From positions 182,501 to 246,500 of the forward strand of contig JAODUP010000165.1 in NCBI GenBank assembly GCA_025642065.1: DNA of 64,000 nucleotides, in the 5' to 3' direction. How positions within the stretch are numbered: position 1 is the stretch's first letter; every line of letters starts with the position of its first letter. The stretch comes from Paralvinella palmiformis (taxonomy: Eukaryota > Annelida > Polychaeta > Terebellida > Alvinellidae). Of this stretch, positions 13,159 through 25,605 are shown in pieces. The notes under the pieces were generated by a model. It saw only the letters and a list, made by a program, of their open reading frames with translations. It was not told where the DNA came from and did no database searches. Both the position numbers and the translations under genes were made by a program.

Positions 13159-13609
13159 GTTATGTTTAGACTCGGCTGATGCGGTAAACATTATCTATCA
13201 AGTCATCTTTGGTTGTGTTATTTTATACATTTCGACGCTATTGTCACTTTATGTACAGATTAACGCTTGAAAGAGACACCGAACAGGTCCGACATATGGT
13301 AGAGAGTTGAGGTGTCTCATAAATGATATTGTTTTGTTTAGAAACAGATAAATCGTTGTGGGCAATGAGGAATTAAACTGTACTGTTTATACTTCATGCA
13401 TTAGACATTATCACAACGAAAACTAAACTTTTAAAACTAACTGTTGGCACAAATAAACGTACCGGATGTCAACAACTCTTGTTACAGATACATGGTCAGA
13501 TAAGAGATGTAGTGAACATCAGCAGGTGTCTCCAAGTATATGCTCGGGTACAGATACTGATGTTCAAAAATGAAAGCATAATTCGGCAAGAGATCGTGGA
13601 TGAGTATAA
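11061..13609. other. anonymous DNA, 2.5 kb, with G/C runs and microsatellites
   Basis: Includes GGTG-rich sequence near 11440-11520, a G9 run, a C14 run (11635-11648) and G-rich tracts near 11837 and 12040. (GAGT)n is at about 12261-12300, TG/TA at 12812-12873 and (TA)n at 13118-13155. Open frames of 126 codons (11319-11699, plus) and 150 codons (11778-12230, minus) cross these tracts, have no domain and look like chance openings. Confidence 0.5.
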
Positions 13610-13768
13610 GATCTTTGTTCAGATTTGGCGCTGGACTCACTTGGGACATACGGCCAAGTCCACGAGAAAGGGTCCCACAGAACAAACACAGGTATGACTG
13701 AGCTTCGAACCCTGACCTGGCAGTTTGCGGCACAGCGCTCTAACCTTTGTGCTACCAGTACAGCCTGG
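13610..13768 (-). mobile_element. SINE family C
   Basis: Minus strand: GGTAGCACAAAGGTTAGAGC (A-box region), GGGTTCGAAGCTCAG (B box), then CATACCTGTGTTTGTTCTGT and a body ending in ...CAGCGCC. The head and first body part match the copies at 40735-40905 and 43535-43735. Confidence 0.75.
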
Positions 13769-13796
13769 AAAATAATTTCTTATTCATTCAGTTATG

Positions 13797-13850
13797 AGTA
13801 AAGGTTCAGTAAAGGTTCAGTAAAGGTGCAGTAAAGGTTCAGTAACGGTT
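13797..13850. repeat. 11-bp tandem repeat, about four copies
   Basis: The unit AAGGTTCAGTA is repeated four times with one G substitution and a degenerate fifth part. Confidence 0.85.
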
Positions 13851-14149
13851 GAATTCGTATCTGAATAGATAAGGTCAACCATTCTACCACCTGAGTGTCA
13901 GGGTGGAAATTATTGCCGCGTAAGATACAATAGATGAAGGAAAAATTCCCTGGCACAATGTGTACCTGAACAATAACAATAGACAGTCCGTCTACGAAAC
14001 AGTCACAGAAAGGTCAACTGAGCTGATTAGTCAAAGACACGAAAACGACTTAAACACCACAGGGAAGATACCCGCTGGACAGTCACTGAGAAGACGTATA
14101 CGAAATAGTTAAAGACAAGTCATTTATGAAATAGTCGCATGTAACTTAT

Positions 14150-14790
14150 TGTGGGGACAGTCACAAACAAGCCTGGACTGGCAGAAACAGACAGTCACAA
14201 ACAACTCTGGACCGGCAGAAACAGACAGTCACAACCAAGCCTAGACTGGCAGAAACAGACTATCAGAAACAAGCCTGGACTGGCAGAAACAGACAGTCAC
14301 AAACAACTCTGGACCGGCAGAAACAGACAGTCACAACCAAGCCTAGACTGGCAGAAACAGACTATCAGAAACAAGTCTGGACTGGCAGAAACAGACAGTC
14401 ACAAACAACCCTGGACCGGCAGAAACAGACAGTCACAACCAAGCCTAGACTGTGGTAGAAACACACTATCAGAAACAAGCCTGGGCTAGCAGAAACAGAC
14501 AGTCACAAACAACCCTGGACCGGCAGAAACAGACAGTCACAACCAAGCCTAGACTGTGGTAGAAACACACTATCAGAAACAAGCCTGGGCTAGCAGAAAC
14601 AGACAGACGCAACCAAGCATGGACTGGCAGAAACGGAGTCAGAACCAAGTTTGGACTGTGAGAAACAGACAGTCACAGACAAGCCTGGACTGGCAGAAAC
14701 AGACAGTCACAACCAAGCCTGGACTGGCAGAAACAGGCAATCAGAAACAAGCCTGGACTGGCAGAAACGGAGTCAGAAATAGGCCTGGAC
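14150..14790. repeat. 34-bp tandem array with 102-bp higher-order period
   Basis: The basic unit is about 34 bp (GCAGAAACAGACAGTCACAA then ACAAGCCTGGACTG). Three variant units form a 102-bp block; GCCTGG at 14171 recurs at 14273. Because 102 is a multiple of three, a frame stays open for 112 codons from 14151 with a 34-residue period. Later units carry a GTGGT insertion; that block repeats at about 106-bp spacing (14441, 14547), followed by shorter degenerate units. I read this as a minisatellite, not a coding gene. Confidence 0.9.
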
Positions 14791-15787
14791 AGTCATTCGA
14801 ATGGCCAGCATTTTTATGTACACTTTGTATGTTAAATCGCTGACACGAAATGCCATCCTCGGTAGAGAGAATAGATAAATGTCGGAAGTTGACAATCCAC
14901 GGAGAAGATCTATGAAGCATAACAACAAACTACTGCGGGGTCTAAACCATCAACTAACTTGGCCACGGCCCCTTAACTGTAGCACATAATACGGACGATG
15001 TCCTATCTTATAATGGTATTACCCCCCAAAAAGATAGGCCACAACGGTGTCATCGTTGTCTCTCTCCGTGTAGAACATCTTATCATCATCATCATCATCA
15101 TGCTGCTGGTGGTGGTGATGATGATAACGATGATGCCGAGTCTCGGAAGAGACCATTTTTCATGTGAGACGACATCTTTGTCAATCAATAGACAGCCATG
15201 TACGTGAATGGTTAATCCAGGTGTAACGACAGCAACGACGGTGAAAACAACAAGGTTTTGTTGTTGTTGTCGTTGTTGTTGTACCTGATATCTGTAGAGC
15301 GAGTTCCATTTATGGAAGCACTTAAGAGGAGATTTTTCAAATGGTTCACGATGAATGGTGGCATCGATGTCATTCAAATGACAGGTGTGTCAATGTCTAC
15401 GGTAATTATAGAAGATGTGACAGCTCAGCTGATAGAGTGCTCTACACGGGTGTTCTCTTCTTCTGGATGTCCTCAGTTCGAGTCCTACCATCACCATCGC
15501 GGTGGACAACATGTTTCCGTCCCCGTTTACGTCGTTCCACTCATTTCTGGATGTAGATAGTTGACATCCAGAACAGTGAGATGATAAAGCAGCACGTGGA
15601 AGGTGCTGTGTTTTGTAGTGTAATAACACCGTCCTCGTCAGGAATGTAGTCACGTGGATAAGTAAAATGGTACCAACAAGACACCAATTATTATCTTATA
15701 GCAAACTATATAAAGTAATAAATCACTAATATAAATAGTTAGTGTACTTAGCTAATTTATGTTAAATATCAAACTTATTATTATTAT
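14791..15787. other. anonymous DNA with a tRNA-like relic
   Basis: CAT/GTG triplet sequence lies at 15080-15125, and TTG repeats near 15255-15282. On the plus strand AGCTCAGCTGATAGAGTGC (about 15422-15440) followed by AGTTCGAGTCCTA (about 15476-15488) looks like A and B boxes of an old tRNA-derived SINE, but the rest has no second copy in the window. Frames of 70-124 codons here overlap on both strands and are not supported as genes. Confidence 0.45.
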
Positions 15788-15976
15788 GATCGATGATTGA
15801 TGTTTTACGGCCACGTTTGTGCATATGGTAGGCCAAATGGGCCGAGCAACCTCCAAAGGTAATGAAGCGAAGTCAAAGATGAAATACCCTTCAGATATGC
15901 CCACGTCGAGATTCGAACTCAGGTGGTAGTGATCTGTGGTTCAACGCGCTACCAACTAGATTACGGAGGCGCCCCA
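15788..15976 (-). mobile_element. SINE family A1, inserted in an ATT tract
   Basis: Complete head and body on the minus strand: GGGGCGCCTCCG, TTGGTAGCGCGTTGAACC, GAGTTCGAATCTCGACG, TTACCTTTGGAGGTTGCTCG and GGCCGTAAAACATCAATCAT. ATTATTATT sequence flanks both sides (15775-15787 and 15976-16003), consistent with insertion into an existing ATT tract. Confidence 0.9.
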
Positions 15977-16007
<31 letters not shown>

Positions 16008-16403
16008 TTGTACTATAACAATGAAGTAGACGATTTTTTTTTAGTATCGACATTCCTCTGTTTAACCTTCCTAGTCCCTGTACACCGAGGATCCTCGTCT
16101 CTGGAGAATGCAGTGATCCGGACTCTCCTCCATTGGCTGATACGAAACACTAACTTTACAAATCAAACAAACATCAGTATGAGATATTTGTCTAGATAAC
16201 GTCCTTATCTGGGGAGCACATAACACTTCATAACTTAAGTATCGGACAATACATTTCGATATGTGAACATAACAGTCTTACGGAATGAATGTGAACATGA
16301 ACCGGTGCAGCCCACTCACTCTCTCTCTCTCTCTCTCTCTCTCTCGTGTGCGCTAGTGCACTCATGCCCTTTGTGTCATTATATATATATATATATATAT
16401 ATA
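15977..16403. other. short spacer with ATT, CT and TA tracts
   Basis: (ATT)n to about 16003, complex sequence with no supported gene, (CT)n at about 16317-16345 and (TA)12 at 16380-16403, which abuts the next SINE head. Confidence 0.65.
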
Positions 16404-16572
16404 CGGGGGCGCCTCCTAGTAGCGCGGTTTGCCACGTATCTATAGTACCCGTGTTCGAACCCCGGCTGGGCTATGTCAGAAGGGTGTTTCATCTTTCACT
16501 TCGTCCGATTACCTTTGGAGGTCGCTCGGCGAATTTAGCTTACCTTGTGCACAAAAGTGGCCGTAAAAGAGC
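16404..16572 (+). mobile_element. SINE family A2
   Basis: Plus strand: GGGGGCGCCTCCTAGTAGCG head, GTGTTCGAACCCCGGC B box, GGGCTATGTCAGAAGGGTGT, TTACCTTTGGAGGTCGCTCG and GTGCACAAAAGTGGCCGTAA. It has the A2 head (CTATAG...CCGG-GGGCTATGTC) and no ATC tail. The A-box part is shortened. The head directly follows (TA)12. Confidence 0.85.
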
Positions 16573-16814
16573 AACATTTACAATATTTACATAATACCTT
16601 CAAGAAATAGTCTATATCACAGAATGGAGAAATATCTTCTATATTACATATTCCTATTTATTTTGATATTACTGGGTTATTTGAAGGGACCGGGCTGCTT
16701 CCAACCCATATCAAGCATCACCTACTACGTCATACCTTTGTTTACGTCTAACATGATTATAGTTTGTTCTCCGATCCGTAACTGATACACCTGTACCATC
16801 AGACACCACTGTCA
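16573..16814. other. anonymous DNA
   Basis: Nothing recognised in this AT-rich spacer. Confidence 0.5.
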
Positions 16815-17030
16815 ACACCCTGTGCAGTATCCTATTTTTAGTTAGCGATGATGGATGTACACCATACAGTAATTGATCTCGGCAAACCGGACATTCGAAG
16901 ATGTCATCAGTCCGGCAGCAGCAAATTAGTAGATTTGAACCATGGTCCCGTCATTCTCTGGTTAACGATCACATACCACTGAGCTACGACAGTACATGGC
17001 GTTTGAGGATATCTGACCCAGCTGATGTCA
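16815..17030 (-). mobile_element. tRNA-derived element, family F
   Basis: Minus strand: GTAGCTCAGTGGTATGTGAT (A box, about 16968-16987) and GGTTCAAATC (B box, about 16932-16941). A second element at 42780-42905 has the same boxes at similar spacing, and its flanking GGCG...TGACCCA sequence also matches. That makes a dispersed family more likely than a lone tRNA relic. No target-site duplication found. Confidence 0.5.
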
Positions 17031-17213
17031 GTAGCCACATAAATAGAGATCCTATAATATATGACGGGTCATTAGCCTGAAGGCTACACCAACCCGTACT
17101 ATAGTCAAAGATGGGTGTTCGGTGCCAGAGATGAAGGATGCCATCGCGAAGGTGATGACAGTCATCATGTCCAGTACACAGCTGGTTTATCAGATGTGTC
17201 CATCATTCCGAGT

Positions 17214-17269
<56 letters not shown>

Positions 17270-17273
17270 ACAC

Positions 17274-17315
<42 letters not shown>

Positions 17316-17789
17316 TGTATGTGTCCACCTTATACACATCATGTACGTCAGATCTGTCCATCACGACACATGGAGGTCTTCCTGAGCCCGCCACTTGCAG
17401 GACAACCAGGCTGACCACATTCACTCCGAAACGGAGGAAACGCCGATGACACGACAGTGATCTCATCGTGAACTCATCCAGACACGGCTTCGGTTTTTGC
17501 CGTTCAAGCCTGCTCGATGATGGAAGCCTATGCTTTTAATCAGCTGCTGCTATCTGCCATCCTCCAGCGGCGACCGTCACAAACCATCCATCTAAAAGCT
17601 TCCCATTCATCATCAACAACATCAATAACATCAGAAACACTGATCGGCTTTTATCGTGTAAGCGAATCATGTAATTGATCTGGTATCGTCGATAAAAACA
17701 GCATCAAAGCGAGCCATTATAATATATTCTAATTGCCTTCAGAAACGCTTTAAGACTAGATCATATTCGGTCATTCCTTTCCGACTACG
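17031..17789. other. anonymous DNA with one CA/TA microsatellite
   Basis: A CA tract followed by TA covers about 17217-17311. The part from about 17440 to 17760 is complex, with TAAT, AATTGA and similar homeodomain-type cores. It could be conserved non-coding DNA but has no independent support. Confidence 0.45.
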
Positions 17790-18075
17790 CGGATACTGTC
17801 GCCAGGAATCTGCCCCTCTCCCCGCCAAACCTCTTCAAACATCTTCCGAACTCCATCCCATATTTTGTTATGATTATACGGCTTACTGACCACAAAACCC
17901 TTCCCTCTTGAAACAATTTCCACCACAATTTTCTCTTCCAAATCTCTTTATCTTCCATCTTCGAACTGCCCCAAATCCCACACCCTTTCCCCTCAATTAC
18001 TGTTTACTCCATTCCCAAATCTTCGTCCTTCCGCCCCTCTTCAATTAAAATCATCTCTCTTACTCCGAAACTCTC
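17790..18075. other. pyrimidine-rich stretch with strong strand asymmetry
   Basis: For nearly 290 bases the plus strand is dominated by C and T (for example CTCCCCGCCAAACCTCTTC and CCTTTCCCCTCAATTACTG) without being a simple repeat. The complementary purine-rich strand has many stops in all frames, so it is not a plausible exon. Origin unknown. Confidence 0.5.
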
Positions 18076-19599
18076 TTGTTCTTGGCTATAAAAAATGCCC
18101 TTTGGTCAAACAGCTATCGTGAGGACGACACAAGTAATTGTCAAGAAAAGAAGAAACATTGGACGATGGACGATGCTGAGATGATGGTGTTAATTAAATT
18201 TCCAAATGTCAACAATTAAGAGAAATATACAATTATGAGCTGTATGGAACGAAACCTTTGACTAATGAAATATGATAAATGTCATGTAGAAACATGGAAG
18301 TACATAGATTACACAGTGTATGATTAATTAATGCTGTTACAGATAGCTGACATGGATGTTGGACGTAGGATGTTGGACGTAGGATGTTGGACGTAGGATG
18401 TTGGACGTCCGCTGTTATTTTGGTGACTTCGGAATGATAAAAAAAACCACATCGCACAAAGAAGAATGATAATTAAGTACTGGGAGAGGACACCGACATC
18501 GCTGAACAATCTGATCGTATGTTGTTGCTGGGCCAGGAAAAGTAACTTAAAAACCGACGACTGTTTAGTCAGATGAAAACGAAGATGAGTCAAAAAAGAA
18601 GAAGGACAGTGTTTATCCGCAAATCCATTTGTCCACATCACCGTATTTACAGTTCTGAACTTGGACGGGCTAAATTAGGATGCTGGTTGAGTTTGTCATC
18701 TTTCTACTGTCAAAGTTGCTTAATAACCACCTGCTACGTCGTGCTGTGAGAAAGTGGATTGTTAACGACATTGTTAACAGTATCAGTGGTAAACAGAGCC
18801 GCTTCGTTTCCACAATTCGGAGATTACGGGAAATATAATTAACACATTTCCAGGTAAGATCTCTCGGATCAAATGCTGAAATCATAGAGTACGAACCAGA
18901 AATGTGTCAACATCTGCAAAACTGACAGCGAATAAAATACACACTACAGAAAGGACTAAACGAGTTCAAAATGTAAGTACATATCAATCACAATCTGCAT
19001 AATTGAAAATGTAATCAGAGGATACGCTTAGACATGTCATAATTAATTACAATACATAAACTCAGACTATGTTTACTCACTTAGGCAGTTCTTCGTGTGT
19101 CGGTTCCTGCAAGAACAATATAACATTGTTGTTAATCTGATTAAGAACCATCATTAACATACATAATTAACATAACGGAGATAGCTTCGTGCGAGTGAGA
19201 CAATATTGCCGGGAACGATCAATATCAAAGAGGAAATGCAACATCTAAGTATAAACATCGTCAATCCTTATTTATATTAAATTTTATGAGCTCGTCTCAT
19301 AAATTTCAGATGAACATCATTCCATTTTAGCAGAATATTGCCATATTTTAGCGTAAACGTGGACTATAAAAAACGGAATTGTTGATGAAAGATTCGGTTC
19401 AAGTTAACAGACTTGGGACAGACTTGGGACAGACATATATAATATATTATAACAACTTACAATGAGTAAGAGATAATAGGATATGGGCAGATAAATATGG
19501 GTCAAACACAAACACACACACACATACATACATACACACACATACACACACACCAATTCCCTGGTCTTTCCATGGCATCATCATCATCATCATCATCAG

Positions 19600-19634
<35 letters not shown>

Positions 19635-19895
19635 CAGTGTCACGTAACATCCTGTTTGCACATTGACCAGGTGCCATAAAGGCATAAAATCACCGACCAG
19701 AGTCTCTAGCACAGGATCAACTCCCATCTCCCACACAAACACCCAACCAATTAACCAACCAACCAACCGACCTATCACACTACCCGAACACCCACACCAC
19801 CCAAATCCCCTACCACACCACCCACCCAACCGTACCGATGACGTCACTATACGTGTCGACGCCAGTAACGAGGTCAAATAATCATCATCATTAAA
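18076..19895. other. anonymous DNA with a 14-bp repeat and microsatellites
   Basis: A 14-bp unit (GTTGGACGTAGGAT) is repeated 3.5 times at 18352-18409. CA/TACA sequence lies at 19508-19552, (ATC)n near 19575-19598 and (CT)n at 19600-19636. CCAACCAA and CACC sequence follows at 19740-19830. A GGCTATAAAAAATG sequence at 18083-18098 is TATA-like but isolated. No gene is supported. Confidence 0.5.
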
Positions 19896-20540
19896 CACAC
19901 CGATAGATGGCGCACGTTCCGAAAACAGACCGGCTCTTCACCAAACAAACCCCGAACATCTAAAGTAGGACAGAGAGAGACACCGGAGCTACCCGGTTTC
20001 CTCCCCCCCCCCGGTCACTCCCATCTAACACCGAGGGGCGCCACCGTCTCGACCCGTACATCAGCCGCGGAGGACGCGTCGGTCACTTCGACGCGAAATA
20101 GCTGCCACGACGACGACGAACGACAAGACGAGAAAACCACTGTCCAAACGAACGGACGGACGGACGGACGGACGGAGGTCGACCGGGATTCCTAGCCCGG
20201 TTTCAACCCGCGACCAGATGCTAATACCCGTATGACGGTGGGACATTCATCTAGGAATACAATGAGTCCACTCCCGGGTCGTTTCTCGGCCGCTGACAGC
20301 CGGTTTATTGGGGGCTATGGTGTTGCTCGGACGTTACTTATGGCCGTTTAGACAACGGGATTGTTTACCGGACACATTCCGCAACAGACGCACCAAGTCG
20401 CCGAGAGCGGATGATTTACGAATATTGGCCTGTTTTATCGCTCAGATTGTGGGTCGGTAGATGAGTCGGCGAGTGGGTCGGCGTTTCACCCGAGAGGTAT
20501 GGCGGATCGGCTACTCCCTATGGGGATATATGTCGTGGTC
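19896..20540. other. CpG-rich segment, possible regulatory region
   Basis: CpG is far denser than in the flanks. The segment holds an AGATGGCGC core (19904-19913), a C10 run, (GACG) and (CGGA) repeats at about 20115-20176, and single-copy sequence with TGACAG, TTTATTG, TTATGG, TTGTTTAC and GATGATTTACGA (about 20295-20420). These resemble TALE, Hox, Fox and Hox/Pbx composite sites. There is no credible long frame. A CpG island or enhancer is an inference. Confidence 0.4.
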
Positions 20541-21519
20541 GAATGAAAGGCTTTTATTAATGGATGAAACATCCTACAGACACCAGGGACACCTTTAGCT
20601 TTATTTCATTTACCACCAACTGTTGTCGGCCGAAGACATGCAAGGAGAATATCCATCCACATTACGTCATTTAGTAAATCGTTTGACTGTACTCTTAAGT
20701 TGTCCTCTCAGGGTTGTCTTGTCTTGTAAGGGTACTTATTCGAAGTGGCATTCAAGTGATCCAGGGAGTCTCAAATCGACTATTTCTCCAGTACAGATTA
20801 TCTCGTACATTCGGCTAACTTGAAATCAGTAAAATGAGTCATGAAATGGTGACTCACGAAAGTTCTAATTACCTTTTGATGACAGACTAGATTAATAAAA
20901 ACAGACAAACGGAGAAATTAGTCTAATCTTCTTTTGAGATACGAAGCTAGTATGACCTTGACCTCATGAGAATCTTAGTACAGCCTAGACAATGATACAT
21001 CAGAGGTTTTATATCCAGATGACGCGTTGTCTCGGATCATCTCAGCAGCGTTAGGAAAATTTCAGCACAGAATACGGGTGGTATTTGTGATATGAAGGAT
21101 TTCTGTCGTTCGAATATCGTCAGTAGATGGGCGTCGGTAGATTAACAGACAGGATGAGGGATGACTGGTGAACTATTACATGCCCGGATGTGTTTCTGTA
21201 ATCTTAGTCCCCTGATGATTCATCCATAATGTGTAATTATCACTGTGTTTTGTGAGACATTACACACGTCTCAACAAGAAAGTCGCCACTCTGGATTCAG
21301 TCCCCTGAAGAAACGTCCGGAGTTTGAATTCACGATTCGAGATTATCTGTGCCTGTGCCTTATTATACACAGCTAAAACACACACACACACACACACACG
21401 CGCGCGCCCTTACAGAAAGAGAGACAGAGAGGGAGAATTAAATGAGCTACATAACAGGGACACAGCCTCTATCAGACACTGTTCGAAAACCTAATCCAGT
21501 ACGCGAGCAACCAGAATAG
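20541..21519. other. anonymous DNA
   Basis: A GATGAAACATCC...ACAGACACCAGG scrap at about 20564-20588 matches SINE-C-type bodies in reverse orientation. CA/CG microsatellite at about 21379-21406. Nothing else recognised. Confidence 0.5.
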
Positions 21520-21819
21520 GATATAACGTTTTACGGCGACATAGGGACAACCTCGTGGTTAATATTTCATTGGCGGCGTCGAGCATCTGCAATCAATCGA
21601 TATCGCTCCTCTCATCCGCGTCACTTCATTTGTTCATTTGTTCACTCATTCATTCTCCACAGTGAAGCCTGCCCTGATGATGCGAAGGCCATCCGCTGGG
21701 TAGACGAGGTCGAACTAAGGTCAAGGTTACGGAGAAGACGAAAACTGCAAGAGGTTACTCCGTCAGCGAGGAACGAATCGGAGACGCGTAGGAATTTACT
21801 CCCTATAATTGATAACTGA
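21520..21819 (+). other. weak candidate terminal exon
   Basis: The plus frame is open from 21520 to a TGA at 21817-21819. A pyrimidine-leaning tract and CCACAG (21657-21662) could be a splice acceptor. The 51 codons after it read EACPDDAKAIRWVDEVEL and later LRRRRKLQEVTPSARN, ending NLLPIIDN-stop. The mixed, charged composition is more protein-like than most frames in the window. It has no ATG, no recognised domain and no companion exon, and openings of this length occur by chance. RNA evidence would be decisive. Confidence 0.2.
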
Positions 21820-22539
21820 CATGAACAACTAGGAAGAAGAAAAATCAGATACAGAACGTATAACAACAAAATGCTCTTCTAGAAACAGGATTTCTCTCCA
21901 TGGCACGTTACACTTCCAGGGATAACATACGACGAGAGATTGACGCACAACAAATCTCTGACGATGTTTGGTGATCTCCGTAATGGTGTGCCAGTAACTG
22001 AATTAAACGTACAAAGGATTCACAGCCGCCGGGAACACGCTCCGGGAACAGACTGCAAGAACACAGATGGCGTGTTCCGGGATCAGAGGGTGGGGATGGA
22101 ACAATACCGCCCTATAGCTAATATACAAGACGGAATAGGCAATATAGCCAAAACCGAGAAGATGCAAGAGACATTCTATGACAACATTAAAAGCTATGTT
22201 TGGCGGAGATACAAGAAGGTGCAGTAATACAATAATTGGTGTTCTTGCATAGCAGAATTACAGAAAAATACAAAACGAAAACAACCGATGTTCTGTTTTA
22301 ACAGAGACAGAAGAGCAACACAAGACAGCACGACACAACACGAGACACAAATCTGCATATATACAAGTGGCATACAAACGGCACGATATCACATCATGTT
22401 TATGCTGTAACATCCGTAGCAAGGTACACAACATCGCCATAAACCAGTATTTCAGATAATGACCAAGACACAAGAATATATACCAGACAACAAACCAGTC
22501 GGATATCAGGCATATTATTCACAATTTCCGGCCGAATAT
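21820..22539. other. anonymous DNA
   Basis: A 95-codon plus-strand frame (21940-22227) has mixed composition but no known motif. The part from about 22250 is ACA-rich. I do not call a gene. Confidence 0.4.
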
Positions 22540-23060
22540 TAACGGACATAAAGTGGACGGCGGACGGGATGAGAAACGTAAAATCGGATACGACCAACAA
22601 TACGCTGTTATGATGGAAACACAAGAATGGACGACAGAGTCGCGTAATTGGTTCTGGCTTAATAGGAAATCTCCCAATACAAATGGCACGAAACTCGGTA
22701 ACAGAAGTCCCGTGACGTGTGTCCTTGCGCGGTGTCACGGCGTGTTATCCTCGAATATTGTGCCTCGACAAAGGCGCCCCGCTGCGGCAGAGTTGTGGGA
22801 ATTGCCGCAGAGAACACATCGGACGCGGAGTGAAATCGTCCCCACCAGACAATTTACCGGCCGGCCACAAGTTGACGTTTGACGGCGGCTCGATCTGGCT
22901 CGCACACAATGACATTTCCCGCCTATTTTACGCCTTTTTGATATAGGGCACCGATGAGGAGGGGGCAATGGGGGCGCATTAGCGCCATCGGAAATCATAT
23001 CTTTCCGGGGTTTTAGTGAGAAAGCGAGTGAGCCAGAGAGATAGAGGGAGAAAGACAAAG
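22540..23060. other. CpG-rich segment, possible regulatory region
   Basis: CpG-dense single-copy sequence, with TGACATTTCCCGCC (about 22911-22924, E2F-like), TTTTACG and CGCATTAGCGCC. Frames of 75-110 codons overlap on both strands, as expected for GC-rich DNA with few stops, and none has a domain. Regulatory role is an inference. Confidence 0.35.
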
Positions 23061-23478
23061 ATAGATAGAGAGAGAGAGAGAGAGAGCTTTGCGACGAAGG
23101 AGACGATTCTTTTCCCGGGACAGGGTGATATCCACTCGAAGGTCACCCGGACAATGATAACGTCGAGGAAGTAATCGCGCGGGCACATACATAAAACACG
23201 CACACACGCACGCACGCACACGCCGACACCTGTCCAGGGGGATGGGTTGGCGTCAGGCTGGAAATAAACCATCACTTAGCTGACTTAGGGTCTATAAGGG
23301 GAATGACCTTGGAATGGGAAGTAATGAAGTAGAGAATGCCCAAACCGTCCCGGGACAGCTTATAGAATGGACCACAATGACCTGTGTCAAATTTATCACT
23401 ATAATGTCTAATACCATATAGGGTTTTAGCTCTAGATAATATGGTGCGTGCGTCTCTCTCTCTCTCTCTCTCTCTCTC

Positions 23479-23509
<31 letters not shown>

Positions 23510-25409
23510 ACAAACATACTTACCTTTCTACCTACAGACGCACATATAGACATAAACATACTAAGACCCACGTTTACAGCATGTGGCTTGCTAGCCAGCG
23601 AGTCCACTTTAATCACAGTTAATAATAATAATAATAATAATACACAAATTTTAATACAGCGCCGTATTTATAATAATTATCTTAGTTTCAATAACTGGCT
23701 CTGATTTTATAGACTTCATATGGTTTTAATCTCTGTCAACCAAACAGTGTCCGACACCATTGAGTAAATATACGCGTCGGCTGTAACATGCCCTAAATCT
23801 GTCATCCTGCACACAGTGGTATTTCGCGAAAAACATTGCCAGTATCGAACAAATTAAAGCTGATTTCTGGCCAGTGATCTGATCCCTGTAAATGGGCGTC
23901 CCGTGAGACCAGAACCCACTTGGACGAGCTGATGTCAGCATTGGAAAAACCCCGGAATTATTACGAAGATCTGCGCGGTGCAAGGTGTTAGGGAAGAAAT
24001 ACCGCGAAGAAACATCGAGCATAGTCAACGGAGAGTTGCCTTAACAAAACCTGGTATTACACAGGTACTCCTTATATTGTATTTGTTGTTGTTATTGTTT
24101 TATTATTATTATTGTTGTTGTTGTTGTAGTTGTTGTTGTAATAACAAGGCAAACTTTCCCCGTAAAATCAATAATTTCGTCACAATCAGAACTATTTCAA
24201 ACATCATGGAATAAATTCAATATATTTATCATATATCAGCCAGAGTTGTTCACCATCTTGCAACAATGACGATGACACAAGACTGAAGTAACCATCGTAC
24301 ACGGAGGAGACAAGTACAGGTGATATATCTACTTGATCGAATCAGGCGATATACAAACAAAACTATATCACATCAGCCTGGCAGGTTCGGTGTAGAATCC
24401 CTGGAAATTGAGTATTTATACTGGTTACGAATTTGTTACGCGGACAGGGAACTCCTGATTATTAATTATAATTTGTTTACCTTGGTAACCAGATTCAGCA
24501 TAAACAATGTGCGATATGCATGAGACAGAGAACAGCGTTTTGGTGATAAGGTGTCCGTACGTTGATGCCAGGCCATTAAAACACACGCACACACTCTCTC
24601 TCTCACTCACTCACTCACTCACTCGCTCTGTCTGACACAGAGAGAGAGAGAGAGGGGGGGGGGACACACACACACACACATAGAGAGAGAGAGAGAGCGC
24701 ACGGAATAATATTGCGATTTATTGGCCAATAATCTATAATGCATTTACAAATCAATGAATCGAGACGCAGCATCCAAAAAACGCCAACGTTATCACATGA
24801 CGGCATATTATTTTATGGCTTCGGTGTTAATATACCAAATCGGGAATAATCAACAACCATAAATCCACTTAATGAAGCCACGGAAAAAACCCATCTCGGT
24901 ACTCGCCTATCCATCAAAGTAAGACCAACAGACACGTTAAAAAACTGACCCCATATTACGTCTATTTGATCTCGTAACTGAAACGGATGGGGAAAAAAGT
25001 AAGCATCCGTTTATTTTTAAAATATGGAACACACGTTTGTTTATATGTTTATTAATATTTAGATATTGTTCTTTTACGCCTCTAACCGACTTCGAAACGT
25101 CCACGTCTAATTACAGACCGTGTAGTATATTTTAGGGTAAAGACGTTTGGACAGTGCGTCCTCGACAATCCGATACCGTGCCATCTGTCCAGGAGAGCGG
25201 GCAGGCAGCGACCATCCCTTTGAGCTTGTAGACTCTTTTTACCGTCTCGTTCTTCATCTCGGCCAGGGAGAGTCTGCCCAAAGTTAATTAACTCCGACAC
25301 GTGGGAGCCTAAAAGCCGTTTCTCTAATACATAATTCTAGAAATTGGGTTCGAACTGTCGCCAAAACGACGACGGCCGAGGGTCGATTATGTATTCAGTT
25401 ACACGGCCA
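23061..25409. other. anonymous DNA with many microsatellites
   Basis: GA tract 23068-23086; CA/CG tract near 23200; CT then GT 23450-23509; AAT 23620-23642; TTG/TTA triplets 24080-24140; CA, CT, CACT and GA tracts with a G9 run 24587-24700. A degenerate B-box-like GGGTTCGAACTG lies near 25348. No gene, LINE or intact SINE recognised. Confidence 0.5.
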
Positions 25410-25605
25410 GCGCAATATACCGAGCCTAAAGTTGCTGAATCTTTCATTTTCATTTCGTATTTTCGGCGTCAAACTATTGAAACCGATCTTATGTTGTCAC
25501 CATAAGCGTTTTGATAAGGGCATAGTCTACAAGCTTATGTACGTATTCGCAGACCCCATAAACTGAGAAACGCACACACACACACACACACACACACACG
25601 GATCA

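Noticed and set aside
16920..16990. Possible functional tRNA gene on the minus strand
   Set aside because: A and B boxes are present, but acceptor and anticodon stems do not pair, and a related element occurs at 42780-42905.
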